A DNA stretch of 64,000 bases from Ascidiaceihabitans sp029251465 (GCF_042932805.1 NZ_CP170633.1:3348001-3412000); one strand, 5' to 3'. Positions 34,343-44,265 are shown, counted from the stretch's first letter. Numbers and translations are program-made. The notes: generated by a model not told the origin, from the sequence alone.

Positions 34343-35476
34343 CTATCCATCCTTGTCAGTCCGGAACCACGATGCGGGGTCCTGAGGAACATTTTGTTGT
34401 CTTACTTCTATATAGAGCGTTTCCGTTCGCCCATTGCCAGCCCCATCACCATCTGTTGATGCGGAAGTCGCGTTGTTTTCGGCACTTAGCCCGCCCATCA
34501 AACCCAAAGGCGTGCCTTCGGCGATGACCTGCCCTGCCGCCCCATAGGTAACGTCGAGGCCGGCAAAGACAAATAACGTGTCCGATTGCGGTTCTAGAAT
34601 CACGACGTTGCCGTAATCCAGCAGGGGGCCAAGATAGCGGATTGTGGCGGCTGTGGGCGTTGTGACCAGCGCGCCTGCGCGGGTGGCTATAATCATGCCG
34701 GGGCGTTTGATGCCTGCGGCGTCTGCCTCGTTTGCGGCGCGCAGAACGATGCCTTGGACCGGCAAAACCAGCCCGCCGATACGGTCATCAAGGGGCGGCA
34801 GGTCAACGCCTTGATCATCAAGCGTGATTTCGGACAGCCCACTGGCAAAGCCCGTCAGTGTTTCGGTCGAGGAAATCAGGATGGCGGTGCGCACCGGATC
34901 TTCGGTGAACCGTTTGGGTAAATCGGTGCGTTCGGCCATTGCGCGGTTCAGCGACACACGGGCGCGTTGCACATCGGACAGCCCGATTTGCAGTTGGTCA
35001 GCGGCGTCCTGTTGCAGAGAGCGCAAGATTTGCACCTCTTGCAGGTCTTTGCGCAACAGCCCGGCTTTTGCATTCAGGGCTGGCGTCAATTCGGCCAGTA
35101 ACATGCCGGCGCGCGCGGTGCCGGTTGGCCCTTGGGGGTGGAAAAATGCGGTGGGCGACGGGTTCGCACCAACCGATTGCAGCACGCCGAGGAATTGCGC
35201 GATTTCACCGTCCGAGGCTTGCAACTTGCGGCTTAGTTGTTCTTCGCGCAGGACCACGCGGCGCAGACCGTCGCGCATCGCCGTCAGCCCCGCCTCGTAG
35301 GCGCGCACAGTTTCCGACAGCGCCTTGACGCGGTTGCGCGCGCCTTCGGCTTTTTCCAGTTTGGCCGAGGCATCAGCAAGCTGAGTTGCAGCAGCGCGTG
35401 CTTGGGTCGCGACGTCTTGGGCCGCCGCAGGAACTGCCAGCGTCATGGCAAGTGTTATGGCCGCAAAAATCTTCAT
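34343..35476 (-). CDS. EnvC-like murein hydrolase activator with degenerate LytM domain
   Basis: A 377-residue periplasmic protein with a signal peptide (KIFAAITLAMTLAVPAAA). Residues 22-200 are coiled coil (ASAKLEKAEGARNRVKALSE, then LREEQLSRKLQASDGEIAQF). The C-terminal LytM/M23 fold retains LDYGNVVILEP but lacks the zinc ligands: the usual HGNG...YAHL reads EPQSDTLFVFAGL. That fits an activator such as EnvC, which binds and opens amidases instead of cutting wall. Its ATG overlaps the gpmI stop (ATGA), and ctpA follows three bases on. Confidence 0.9.
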   Translation of the reverse strand: MKIFAAITLAMTLAVPAAAQDVATQARAAATQLADASAKLEKAEGARNRVKALSETVRAYEAGLTAMRDGLRRVVLREEQLSRKLQASDGEIAQFLGVLQSVGANPSPTAFFHPQGPTGTARAGMLLAELTPALNAKAGLLRKDLQEVQILRSLQQDAADQLQIGLSDVQRARVSLNRAMAERTDLPKRFTEDPVRTAILISSTETLTGFASGLSEITLDDQGVDLPPLDDRIGGLVLPVQGIVLRAANEADAAGIKRPGMIIATRAGALVTTPTAATIRYLGPLLDYGNVVILEPQSDTLFVFAGLDVTYGAAGQVIAEGTPLGLMGGLSAENNATSASTDGDGAGNGRTETLYIEVRQQNVPQDPASWFRTDKDG

Positions 35477-36990
35477 GCGATCAGGTTCTTTCCGGTCATT
35501 TCCGGCGGCGTTTCAAGCCCCATCAAATGCAACAACGTCGGGGCAAGATCGGCCAATCGCCCGGCGTTTAACGTGGCCCCATCCGGTCCGCCGATCAGCG
35601 CGACAGGCACCGGGTTCAGCGTGTGCGCCGTGTGTGGCCCGCCGGTTTCGGGGTCGATCATCATCTCGCAATTGCCGTGATCTGCGGTGACGATCATCGC
35701 GCCACCTGCCGCATCAAGGGCTTGCAGCACGCGGCCCAATCCGGCGTCAACTGCCTCGCAGGCCGCAATGCCCGCATCCAGATCGCCGGTGTGCCCGACC
35801 ATGTCAGGATTGGCGTAATTGGTGACGATCAAATCGTAGCCCTTTTCGATGGCCGCAACGAATTGATCTGTGACTTCGGGGCACGACATTTCGGGCTGCA
35901 AATCGTAGGTCGCAACCCGTGGGGACAGCGGCATAAAACGGTCTTCGGCGGGGGCTGGTGCCTCGACGCCGCCATTCAGGAAAAATGTCACGTGAGGGTA
36001 TTTTTCAGTCTCTGCAAGGCGGAATTGGGTCTTTCCGTGTGCTGCAACCCAGGCCCCAAGCGTGTTGGGAATGTCGGCCTTGGGGTAGGCAGCGGTCATG
36101 AAACCGTCGTGGGTTTTCGAATAGTCCACCATGCCAAGAACAGCTGCGAAACGGGGGCGGCCAGTGACATCAAAAGCGTCGAAATCAGGGTCGCCAATGG
36201 CCGACATCAATTCGCGCGCGCGGTCGGCCCTGAAGTTCAGGCAAAAGACGCCGTCGCCGTCTTTCATGCCGCCGTAACCTTCGACCACAAAGGGGTCGAT
36301 GAATTCATCCGTTTGGTCCAGATCGTAGCAGGTCGCGATGCCGTCTTGGGCGTCTAGCAACACGTCGCCGTCCGCCAAAACCATGGTGCGCCACGCCTTT
36401 TCGACACGGTCCCAACGGTTGTCGCGATCCATTGCGAAATAGCGCCCGCTGACTGTAGCGACAAGCGCCCCTGAGGGTTTGGACCGCTCTACGATCTGAA
36501 TGTCGCTGGACGCTTGGGTCGGGGCCACATCGCGCCCGTCGGTGATCACGTGGATCGCGACAGGGACGCCCTGTTCTGTCAGCAATTTGGCGGCGGCAAA
36601 CATGTGATCTTGGTGCGCGTGGACCCCGCCTTTGGAGGTCAGACCAATCAGATGCGCCGTGCCGTTTTCTGCTTTCACCTTGCGCGCGAAATCCAGAATC
36701 GCGGCGTTGTCGAAAAAGCTACCGTCTTCGATTGCCAGATCGATTTGACCCAGATCCATCGCCACCACACGGCCCGCGCCAATGTTCGTGTGCCCGACTT
36801 CAGAGTTGCCCATTTGCCCCGACGGCAGGCCGACGTCGGGACCGTGGGTGATCAACGTCGCGTTCGGACAGCTGCCCAAAATGCGGTCCATGTTGGGTGT
36901 GTTTGCCAGCGCCGGCGCGTTGCCGGTGCGCACATCAGACAGACCCCAGCCATCAAGGATGCAAAGAACGACAGGTTTCGGGGTGGGCAT
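35473..36990 (-). CDS. gpmI: 2,3-bisphosphoglycerate-independent phosphoglycerate mutase
   Basis: A 505-residue manganese-dependent glycolytic enzyme of the alkaline-phosphatase superfamily. VVLCILDGWG provides metal-binding Asp, GQMGNSEVGHTNIGAGR places the phosphorylated Ser at residue 63, and metal ligands recur in TNYANPDMVGHTGD and VTADHGNCE. The length is typical. It starts the operon gpmI-envC-ctpA, an arrangement common in alphaproteobacteria even though glycolysis and wall hydrolysis are unrelated. It is separated from dnaE2 by 66 bases. Confidence 0.97.
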   Translation of the reverse strand: MPTPKPVVLCILDGWGLSDVRTGNAPALANTPNMDRILGSCPNATLITHGPDVGLPSGQMGNSEVGHTNIGAGRVVAMDLGQIDLAIEDGSFFDNAAILDFARKVKAENGTAHLIGLTSKGGVHAHQDHMFAAAKLLTEQGVPVAIHVITDGRDVAPTQASSDIQIVERSKPSGALVATVSGRYFAMDRDNRWDRVEKAWRTMVLADGDVLLDAQDGIATCYDLDQTDEFIDPFVVEGYGGMKDGDGVFCLNFRADRARELMSAIGDPDFDAFDVTGRPRFAAVLGMVDYSKTHDGFMTAAYPKADIPNTLGAWVAAHGKTQFRLAETEKYPHVTFFLNGGVEAPAPAEDRFMPLSPRVATYDLQPEMSCPEVTDQFVAAIEKGYDLIVTNYANPDMVGHTGDLDAGIAACEAVDAGLGRVLQALDAAGGAMIVTADHGNCEMMIDPETGGPHTAHTLNPVPVALIGGPDGATLNAGRLADLAPTLLHLMGLETPPEMTGKNLIA

Positions 36991-37056
36991 AACTGCGTGC
37001 GCCTTTGGATTTGTTTTGCGGGTCTTTTATCTGGTCTGGTGGTTGGGGTGAAGGGC

Positions 37057-39981
37057 TTAGAATTTGGTGGCTTTTTCTTGCCGTTTGGGCGGCGGTGTCA
37101 GCAGGTGGCGCAGCAGCGCGACGGGGTGGGATTTTAGGGTTAACCGCATGGCCACGTAATCCTCGACCACGTGTTCGCCCATGGTCATTTCGGGCAGTAG
37201 GGCTGTGGGTTCGTCCACGACCTCGCCGTCGATGTCATTGGCAAATAGCGGTAAAATTGGCCCCGGGGATAGGGCTTTTGCCTCCCAGAGGGCCTCGCGC
37301 CGGTTGAGGTTGAGGGCTGCGAACACGTCCGCTTCGGCCAATCGTTCAACGACGTTGGGGGCGACACCTGCGCGCCGCCACACATCGCGCAAATGTTGAT
37401 AGCCGTTGCCGCGCGACGCTGTGATCCACGACGAATCTTCCTCTGACAGGCCTTTGATCTGGCGAAACCCAAGGCGCAGCGCCAAGCCGCCAAGCCCGTC
37501 GGGTTCCATCGCGTTGTCCCAAAAGCTGTTGTTGATGCAGATCGGGCGCACGTCGACGTGGTGTTCGCGGGCGTCGCGCACGATTTGCGCGGGCGCGTAA
37601 AACCCCATCGGCTGGCTGTTCAGCAGGGCGCAGGCAAAGATGCCGGGGTGGTGGCATTTGATCCACGAGCTTGCGTAAACCAGCAGCGCAAACGAGGCCG
37701 CGTGGCTTTCGGGAAAACCGTAGCTGCCGAACCCTTCGATCTGGGAAAAGCAGCGTTCCGCAAAGTCGGAATCGTAGCCGTTGCGCTGCATCCCCCGCAG
37801 GAACAGCGCGCGAAATTCACTGACGTTGCCGTGCTTTTTGAACGTCGCAAGCGAACGCCTAAGCCGGTCGGCCTGTTCCGGCGTGAACCCGGCCCCGACG
37901 ATCGCAATCTGCATCGCTTGTTCCTGAAACAGCGGCACACCCAGCGTTTTGCCAAGCACTTTGCCCAGCGCATCGGAGGGAAAGCTGACCTCTTCTTCGC
38001 CGTTCCTGCGCCGGATGTAGGGGTGCACCATGTCGCCCTGAATAGGGCCGGGCCGAATGATCGCCACCTCGATCACCAGATCGTAAAACGTGCGCGGGCG
38101 CATGCGTGGCAAAAAGTTCATTTGCGCCCGGGATTCGACCTGAAACACACCCACGCTATCGGCGCGACACAGCATGTCGTAGACCACCGGATCTTCGGCG
38201 GGCAGCGTCGCCAGCGTGTAATCCAGCCGGTGGTGCATCTGCATCAAATCGAACGCTTTGCGGATGCACGTCAGCATGCCGAGCGACAAAACATCGACCT
38301 TGAGAATGCCCAGCGTGTCGATGTCATCCTTGTCCCAGCAGATCACGGTGCGCCCTTCCATCGTGGCATTTTCGATGGGAACAAGTTCGTCGAGCCGCCC
38401 TTCGGTGATGATAAATCCGCCGACATGTTGGGACAGGTGGCGGGGGAAACCTTCGATTTCATGCACCAGTTCCAGCGTCTGGCGCAGGCGTTTGTCATTG
38501 GCATCAAGGCCGATTTCCGCAAGGCGCGCGGCCTCGATCCCTTTGGTGGAAAAGAACCCCCACAACTGTGATGACATGGCGGAAATCGTGTCTTCGGACA
38601 GACCCATGGCACGGCCGACTTCGCGGATGGCGCGTTTGCCCCGATAGTGGACGACGGTGGCGCACAGGCCGGCGCGGTGACGCCCGTAGGTTTCGTAGAT
38701 GTGCTGGATGACTTCTTCGCGCCGCTCGTGTTCGAAATCAACGTCGATGTCAGGGGGTTCGTCGCGGGCCTCGGAGACGAAACGTTCGAACACCATGGTG
38801 CCGATTTCGGGGGAAACAGACGTGACGCCAAGACAGTAGCACACGACGGAATTGGCGGCTGATCCGCGCCCCTGGCACAGGATATTGCGCGAACGGGCAA
38901 AGGCCACGATGTCGCGCACAGTGAGGAAATAGGGTTCGTACGCCAGCTTGCCGATCAGGGTCAGCTCGTGCTCAAGCAGCTGGCGGACGTGCGCAGATGC
39001 GCCCGCAGGATAGCGCCAATCGAGCCCCTCATACGCCAAACGACGAAGGCGCGCGGTGGGGGTTTCGCCCGCAGCCGCTTCGGACGGGTATTCGTAGCGC
39101 AACTGATCCAAGGAGAACGACAGCGATTGGGCAAGGGTGTGGCTGCGTGCGATGGCAGGTTCAAACCCTGCAAAGATACGTTGCATTTCGGGCGCGCTGC
39201 GCATGCGACGTTCACCGTTGACCATGGCCCCACGCCCCAGATCATCCACCCGCGTGCTGGTCCGAATAGCCGTCATCACGTCCGCCAGTTTACGCCGCGC
39301 ACCGTGATGCATGCGCGGGGCAGCGCTGGCCAATGTGGGCAACCCCAACGCGTCAGCCTGAGCCTGCAATCGCGCAAATCGCTGACCGTCGCGCCCGTCA
39401 TACTGCGGTGCCATAAGCACATGCATCCGCCCCGAAAAACGACGCATCAACCGTTTCGCGGCACGCTGCCATGCCCCTGCGTCGCCCGCCTGTGTTTGCG
39501 CGTGTGGCCACAGGACCAATTGCAACCCATCGCTAAATTCCTCGAGATCGCTGAGCGCCAAATCACAGCTGCCTTTGTCCGCCGCCAATCGGCCCTTGGA
39601 CAGGATCCGGCACAGGTTTCCCCATCCCGTCCGATCCATCGGCAACACCGTCACGGGCGGCGCGTCCTGAAACACCAGTCGCGCAGCAGGGATCAAACGC
39701 GGCGTCGCCTTTAGGCCGATCCCCTCGATGGGGGCCGCAAACGCCTCAGGACAAGGCGGCCCGATCAACCCATAACTCGCATCCCAATCCCGCCGCTCTT
39801 GTACCTGCCGCTTGATCTTGCGCGCCTGCGTGTGCGCCCGCACAATCCCCGCCACCGAATTGTCATCGGCGATCGCAATACCCTCCATCCCCAGCAAGGC
39901 GGCGCGCGTCATGAATTCCTCGGGGTGCGACGCCCCGGTGAGAAAGGTGAAATTCGACATGATCGACAGTTCGGTGAACAT
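37057..39981 (-). CDS. dnaE2: Error-prone DNA polymerase DnaE2
   Basis: A 974-residue C-family polymerase alpha-subunit paralogue that performs damage-induced translesion synthesis with ImuA and ImuB. The start SNFTFLTGASHPEEFMTRA is the PHP-domain start typical of DnaE2. The palm carries PDIDVDFEHERREEVIQHIY with the catalytic aspartates. FPRHLSQHVGGFIITEGRLD and VGVFQVESRAQMNFLPRMRP are further family blocks. A GTG six bases upstream (39987) is possible, but the ATG gives the usual N-terminus. A perfect LexA box lies 29 bases upstream. Neither imuA nor imuB is adjacent, since imuB is about 27 kb away. Confidence 0.95.
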   Translation of the reverse strand: MFTELSIMSNFTFLTGASHPEEFMTRAALLGMEGIAIADDNSVAGIVRAHTQARKIKRQVQERRDWDASYGLIGPPCPEAFAAPIEGIGLKATPRLIPAARLVFQDAPPVTVLPMDRTGWGNLCRILSKGRLAADKGSCDLALSDLEEFSDGLQLVLWPHAQTQAGDAGAWQRAAKRLMRRFSGRMHVLMAPQYDGRDGQRFARLQAQADALGLPTLASAAPRMHHGARRKLADVMTAIRTSTRVDDLGRGAMVNGERRMRSAPEMQRIFAGFEPAIARSHTLAQSLSFSLDQLRYEYPSEAAAGETPTARLRRLAYEGLDWRYPAGASAHVRQLLEHELTLIGKLAYEPYFLTVRDIVAFARSRNILCQGRGSAANSVVCYCLGVTSVSPEIGTMVFERFVSEARDEPPDIDVDFEHERREEVIQHIYETYGRHRAGLCATVVHYRGKRAIREVGRAMGLSEDTISAMSSQLWGFFSTKGIEAARLAEIGLDANDKRLRQTLELVHEIEGFPRHLSQHVGGFIITEGRLDELVPIENATMEGRTVICWDKDDIDTLGILKVDVLSLGMLTCIRKAFDLMQMHHRLDYTLATLPAEDPVVYDMLCRADSVGVFQVESRAQMNFLPRMRPRTFYDLVIEVAIIRPGPIQGDMVHPYIRRRNGEEEVSFPSDALGKVLGKTLGVPLFQEQAMQIAIVGAGFTPEQADRLRRSLATFKKHGNVSEFRALFLRGMQRNGYDSDFAERCFSQIEGFGSYGFPESHAASFALLVYASSWIKCHHPGIFACALLNSQPMGFYAPAQIVRDAREHHVDVRPICINNSFWDNAMEPDGLGGLALRLGFRQIKGLSEEDSSWITASRGNGYQHLRDVWRRAGVAPNVVERLAEADVFAALNLNRREALWEAKALSPGPILPLFANDIDGEVVDEPTALLPEMTMGEHVVEDYVAMRLTLKSHPVALLRHLLTPPPKRQEKATKF

Positions 39982-40009
39982 GGGCACAATCGATTAGGGG
40001 ATTCGCAAT

Positions 40010-40024
40010 GTTCCTATTTTGTTC
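40010..40024. promoter_or_regulatory. LexA (SOS) box at dnaE2
   Basis: GTTCCTATTTTGTTC matches GTTC-N7-GTTC exactly and is identical to the imuB box except at one spacer base. It lies 29 bases before the dnaE2 ATG and in the 130-base divergent gap to the DUF1203 gene, which starts 88 bases away on the other strand. Confidence 0.9.
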
Positions 40025-40111
40025 TGATTCTAAATACGCGTCAATGCGCAGCATTCGGGTTGCCGGAACGTCAACAATTCTGGAACGATGCACCCAACAA
40101 GGAGACCGCAC

Positions 40112-40579
40112 ATGCCAACATTCACCGCCATGCCCACCGACATCGTCACCGCCTACCGCAACGGCGCAAAAGACGCCCACGGGAACCCGCCCGAGCGGCA
40201 CATTTCGAACGGTTCAGGCAATCCGTGTCGACACTGTCTGAAAAATATTCCCGAGGGGGCAGAGATGCTTGTTCTGGCGCACAAACCATTCGAGGGCACG
40301 CATCCCTATGCCGAAGTCGGGCCGCTGTTTTTATGCGCGGATGCCTGCGCGCAAGGTGGCGGACAGGCGTTGCCGGACATCCTGACCACCTCGCCCGATT
40401 ACCTGCTGAAAGGCTACAGCGCGGATGACAGGATCGTTTATGGCACCGGCGCGATTGTCCGTCCGTCCGACATGTCCGTCTATCTGCAAACCACCTTTGA
40501 AAATCCGCAGATCGCCTATGTGCACGCCCGCTCTGCCCGGAACAATTGCTATCAATTGCGTATTGATCGCGACGCCTAG
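40112..40579 (+). CDS. DUF1203 family protein
   Basis: A 155-residue soluble protein with a conserved cysteine cluster, GNPCRHCLKNIPEGAEMLVL, followed by HPYAEVGPLFLCADACAQGG and a C-terminal RIVYGTGAIVRPSDMSVYLQ. The CxxC and CxxxC motifs suggest metal binding or redox activity. The function of the family is not known. GGAG lies eight bases before the ATG. It is divergent from dnaE2 and is followed by a zf-CHCC gene 48 bases downstream. Confidence 0.88.
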   Translation: MPTFTAMPTDIVTAYRNGAKDAHGNPPERHISNGSGNPCRHCLKNIPEGAEMLVLAHKPFEGTHPYAEVGPLFLCADACAQGGGQALPDILTTSPDYLLKGYSADDRIVYGTGAIVRPSDMSVYLQTTFENPQIAYVHARSARNNCYQLRIDRDA

Positions 40580-40627
40580 GGGTGGCACTACAGGCGCACG
40601 ACTTTCGCCATTTCTAAGGACGCGCCC

Positions 40628-40813
40628 ATGACCCTGCCAGCACCAGAGACAAAAATCGTGGACAAGTATCGCATCGCTTGTGATGGCGGCGTCGGTGGAC
40701 ACCCCCGCGTTTGGCTGCAAATCGACACAGACACCGGCTGGGTCGAATGCCCGTACTGCGACTGCAAATACGTGCACACGGATTTTGCCGACAGCGTCGA
40801 TAAAATGGCTTGA
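40628..40813 (+). CDS. Zinc-finger (zf-CHCC) domain protein
   Basis: A 61-residue protein with the CHCC zinc site: Cys and His in ACDGGVGGHPRVWLQID and Cys in WVECPYCDCKYV. This family resembles the zinc-binding C-terminus of the mitochondrial complex I subunit NDUFS6 and is widespread in alphaproteobacteria, where it may assist complex I. The gene lies between DUF1203 and a small membrane protein. Confidence 0.92.
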   Translation: MTLPAPETKIVDKYRIACDGGVGGHPRVWLQIDTDTGWVECPYCDCKYVHTDFADSVDKMA

Positions 40814-40931
40814 GCCACCCCGGCCTTTAGGGCGCCCAAAAGCCGCCCAACTGTTGCCCGATTTTTTTGTTATGCCCCGTATGTGACACCACCTTTGTGA
40901 GGTCACTTTTGTGAGACCAAGGGGCCGTGCG

Positions 40932-41369
40932 ATGACTGGATCAATGCAAAAATATGGACACCTCGGCATGGGCTTGGGCGCAGTTGGTCTGGGCATTGCG
41001 GTTGTGCATTTCTTTGCCGGGCCGTTTGCCCCACAGCAGCACATTGACGTCAGTCTGGGCGAAATCGCTGCAAAGATTGCCAAATCGGCCACCCGCGAAT
41101 TCCTGAACCAACCGCAACCCGCACCTGTTCCAAAAGTTTGGGATATTGACGCGGTTTTGCGAGTTGCTGCGGCTGTTGCGTCAGTATTCGCGATTGTTCT
41201 GGCGGCTGTGGCCTATGTGCTAAAGGAAAAACGGCGCGTGGCAACTGCGGCGGCGGCATTGGGTCTGACAGCGCTGGCGTTTCAATTTGCCATCTGGCTG
41301 GTGATGATGGTGGTCGGTTTGATCCTGATTTCGATCATCTTTAACAGTCTGGATTTGGACTTTGCCTAA
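40932..41369 (+). CDS. Small membrane protein of unknown function
   Basis: A 145-residue protein with about three membrane segments: GLGAVGLGIAVVHFFAGPFA near the N-terminus, then VAAAVASVFAIVLAAVAYVL and LAFQFAIWLVMMVVGLILIS. A soluble helical loop lies between the first two (about residues 30-70). The frame opens at a GTG at 40911, but the ATG at 40932 is preferred. No family is recognised. It stands between the zf-CHCC gene and polA on the same strand. Confidence 0.7.
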   Translation: MTGSMQKYGHLGMGLGAVGLGIAVVHFFAGPFAPQQHIDVSLGEIAAKIAKSATREFLNQPQPAPVPKVWDIDAVLRVAAAVASVFAIVLAAVAYVLKEKRRVATAAAALGLTALAFQFAIWLVMMVVGLILISIIFNSLDLDFA

Positions 41370-41469
41370 CAAACACTGAATCATGTTGCAAAACCCCAAA
41401 GCCGTGATTGCGGCGGGCGTTCGGATGCGAGATAGTTAGCGCGCATATGATCAGCGCGGGGCAGACGAC

Positions 41470-44265
41470 ATGACCACTTCGACATTCGGCAAAGGGTGCC
41501 ATTTGCACCTGATCGACGGCTCTGCGTTCATCTTTCGCGCCTACCACGCGCTGCCGCCTTTGACGCGCAAATCTGACGGCGCACCCATCGGGGCGGTCGC
41601 CGGTTTTTGCAACATGTTACAGCGCTACGTCGAGGGCAACACCGGCACCGACGCGCCCACCCACGTCGCGGTGATTTTCGACAAAGGCAGCCACACGTTC
41701 CGCAACGATTTATACGACCAGTACAAAGCCAACCGCGAGGCGATGCCCGAAGATTTGCGCCCGCAAATGCCGCTGACCCGTGATGCAACCCGCGCGTTCA
41801 ACATCGCCTGCGAGGAAATCGAAGGCTTTGAGGCCGACGACATTATCGCCACTTTGGCCGTTCAAGCGCGCAATCTGGGTGGCCGCTGTACCATCATCAG
41901 CTCGGACAAGGATCTGATGCAACTGGTCGGTGACGGTGTTGAAATGTTCGACGCGATGAAAAACAAACGCATTGACCGCGACGGTGTGCACGAGAAATTT
42001 GGCGTCTATCCCGAACGGGTTGTCGACGTGCAGGCGCTGGCTGGCGATAGTGTCGATAACGTGCCCGGTGCCCCCGGAATTGGCGTGAAAACCGCCGCGT
42101 TGCTGATCAACGAATACGGGGATCTGGACGCATTGCTGGAACGCGCAGGCGAAATCAAGCAACCCAAGCGCCGTGAAACCTTGATCAATCACGCCGATCA
42201 AATCCGCCTGTCGCGCACGCTTGTGCAGCTGGACGAAGGCATGGTTTTGCCATTCACCATCGACGATATGGAGGTTCGCGAACCCGATCCGGACGTCCTG
42301 ATGCCGTTTCTGGCAGAGATGGAGTTTCGCACGCTGACCAAACGCATTGCCGATCAATTGGGCGTCAAAGCCCCCGTGATCGAGGACAAATCACCGGACG
42401 TGCCAGACGTCGAAGCCATCCCGTTTGATCAGGCAAAATACGAGCAAGTCGGCGACCTTGAAGGCCTGCAAAAATGGATCGACCTGATCTATTCACGCGG
42501 CCATGTCGCCGTCGATACCGAGACAACTGGCCTGAATGAAATGACCGCCGATCTGGTCGGAATTTCGCTGTGTGTTGACGCCGGCCACGCCTGCTACATC
42601 CCGCTGATCCACAAAATCGCGGGCGGCGATGATCTGTTTTCTGACGATACGCTTGCGCCCGGGCAGATCGCGATTGAGGATGCCTTGCGCCTTTTGACCC
42701 CGATGCTTGAGGATGAAAGTATTCTGAAAATCGGGCAAAACATGAAATACGACACCAAGATTTTTGCCCAAATCGGCATCAATGTCGCCCCCATCGATGA
42801 CACGATGCTGATGTCGTATGTGATGCACGGCGGCCTGCACAATCATGGCATGGATTCTTTGTCGGAACGCTATTTGGGCCACGTGCCGATCCCGATAAAA
42901 CCCTTGTTAGGCTCTGGTAAATCGGCGCGCACGTTTGACGCGGTCCCGCTGGAACAGGCGGTGCCCTACGCGGCTGAGGACGCCGATATCACCCTGCGCC
43001 TGTGGCAGATGTTCAAACCGCAATTGCACGTATCAAAGGTCACGCGTGTCTACGAAACACTCGAACGCCCCTTGGTCCCAGTGCTGGCGGGAATGGAACG
43101 ATCCGGCATCAAAGTTGATCGTGATACGCTGTCGCGGATGTCCAATGCGTTTGCCCAAAAGATGGCGGGGCTAGAGGATGAAATCTATGAATTGGTTGGC
43201 CGCAAGTTCAACGTCGGATCCCCCGCGCAAGTCGGAGAAATCCTGTTTGACGAAATGAGCCTTGAGGGCGGCAAAAAGGGCAAAACCGGAAAATACGCCA
43301 CCGGCGCAGACGTTCTAGAGGACCTCGCGACCGAACATGTTTTGCCCGGTCGCGTGCTCGATTGGCGCCAATTGGCCAAGCTGAAATCGACCTACACAGA
43401 CGCGTTGCAGGACCACATTAACCCCGACACAGGCCGCGTTCACACGTCCTATTCTATCGCCGGTGCATCGACAGGACGGCTGGCCTCGACCGATCCAAAC
43501 CTGCAAAATATCCCGATCCGTTCCGAAGAAGGGCGCCGCATTCGCGAGGCCTTTATCGCAGAGCCGGGCAAGACGTTAGTTGCGCTGGATTATTCACAAA
43601 TCGAACTGCGCATCCTTGCCCACATCGCCGATATTCCTGCGCTAAAACAAGCGTTTGCAGACGGTCACGACATTCACGCCATGACCGCATCCGAGATGTT
43701 CGACGTGCCATTGGATCAGATGACCCCTGACATCAGACGCCAGGCAAAGGGCATCAACTTTGGTGTCATCTACGGCATTTCCGCCTTTGGTTTGGCGCGC
43801 AATTTGCGCATCCCGCGCGCCGAGGCCCAAGGGTTCATCGACCGCTATTTCGAACGATTCCCGGGCATCCGCACCTACATGGACGACACCAAGGCGTTCG
43901 CCAAAGAGCATGGGTTTGTGCAGACATTGTTCGGGCGCAAAATCCACACGCCAAACATCGGGGCCAAAGGACCACACGCCGGATTTGCCGCCCGCGCCGC
44001 GATCAACGCGCCGATCCAAGGCACCGCCGCAGACGTCATTCGCCGCGCCATGATCCGCATGCCCGACGCGATCAAAAATATCCCCGCCGCGATGCTGTTG
44101 CAGGTCCACGATGAACTGCTGTTCGAGGTCGACAACGCTGCCGTAGATGACTTGATCGGTGCCGCTCGCGAGGTCATGGAAAACGCGAACGATCCGGTCG
44201 TGAAACTGGACGTGAAACTAACCGTCGACGCAGGCCAGGGCGCGAATTGGGCCGAGGCGCACTAG
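41470..44265 (+). CDS. polA: DNA polymerase I
   Basis: A 931-residue three-domain enzyme for Okazaki-fragment maturation and excision repair. The 5'-3' exonuclease occupies residues 1-300 (LIDGSAFIFRAYHAL, DSVDNVPGAPGIGVKTAALL). The 3'-5' exonuclease keeps its catalytic pair in HVAVDTETTGLNEM (about residue 348), so proofreading should be active. The polymerase domain has TGRLASTDPNLQNIPIRSEE, VALDYSQIELRILAHIAD and LQVHDELLFEV. Its stop lies one base from the stop of the convergent SDR gene. Confidence 0.98.
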   Translation: MTTSTFGKGCHLHLIDGSAFIFRAYHALPPLTRKSDGAPIGAVAGFCNMLQRYVEGNTGTDAPTHVAVIFDKGSHTFRNDLYDQYKANREAMPEDLRPQMPLTRDATRAFNIACEEIEGFEADDIIATLAVQARNLGGRCTIISSDKDLMQLVGDGVEMFDAMKNKRIDRDGVHEKFGVYPERVVDVQALAGDSVDNVPGAPGIGVKTAALLINEYGDLDALLERAGEIKQPKRRETLINHADQIRLSRTLVQLDEGMVLPFTIDDMEVREPDPDVLMPFLAEMEFRTLTKRIADQLGVKAPVIEDKSPDVPDVEAIPFDQAKYEQVGDLEGLQKWIDLIYSRGHVAVDTETTGLNEMTADLVGISLCVDAGHACYIPLIHKIAGGDDLFSDDTLAPGQIAIEDALRLLTPMLEDESILKIGQNMKYDTKIFAQIGINVAPIDDTMLMSYVMHGGLHNHGMDSLSERYLGHVPIPIKPLLGSGKSARTFDAVPLEQAVPYAAEDADITLRLWQMFKPQLHVSKVTRVYETLERPLVPVLAGMERSGIKVDRDTLSRMSNAFAQKMAGLEDEIYELVGRKFNVGSPAQVGEILFDEMSLEGGKKGKTGKYATGADVLEDLATEHVLPGRVLDWRQLAKLKSTYTDALQDHINPDTGRVHTSYSIAGASTGRLASTDPNLQNIPIRSEEGRRIREAFIAEPGKTLVALDYSQIELRILAHIADIPALKQAFADGHDIHAMTASEMFDVPLDQMTPDIRRQAKGINFGVIYGISAFGLARNLRIPRAEAQGFIDRYFERFPGIRTYMDDTKAFAKEHGFVQTLFGRKIHTPNIGAKGPHAGFAARAAINAPIQGTAADVIRRAMIRMPDAIKNIPAAMLLQVHDELLFEVDNAAVDDLIGAAREVMENANDPVVKLDVKLTVDAGQGANWAEAH

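Noticed and set aside
32966..34459. 497-codon plus-strand frame across ctpA
   Set aside because: It is the antisense shadow of ctpA, very rich in Phe, Arg, His and Asp; ctpA has complete catalytic motifs.
37558..38571. 337-codon plus-strand frame inside dnaE2
   Set aside because: It is antisense to dnaE2, which is intact over 974 codons; composition is typical of a reverse-strand shadow.
40627..40813. Zinc-finger gene as a possible transcription factor
   Set aside because: The Cys/His spacing and length match zf-CHCC (NDUFS6-like) proteins, not DNA-binding fingers.
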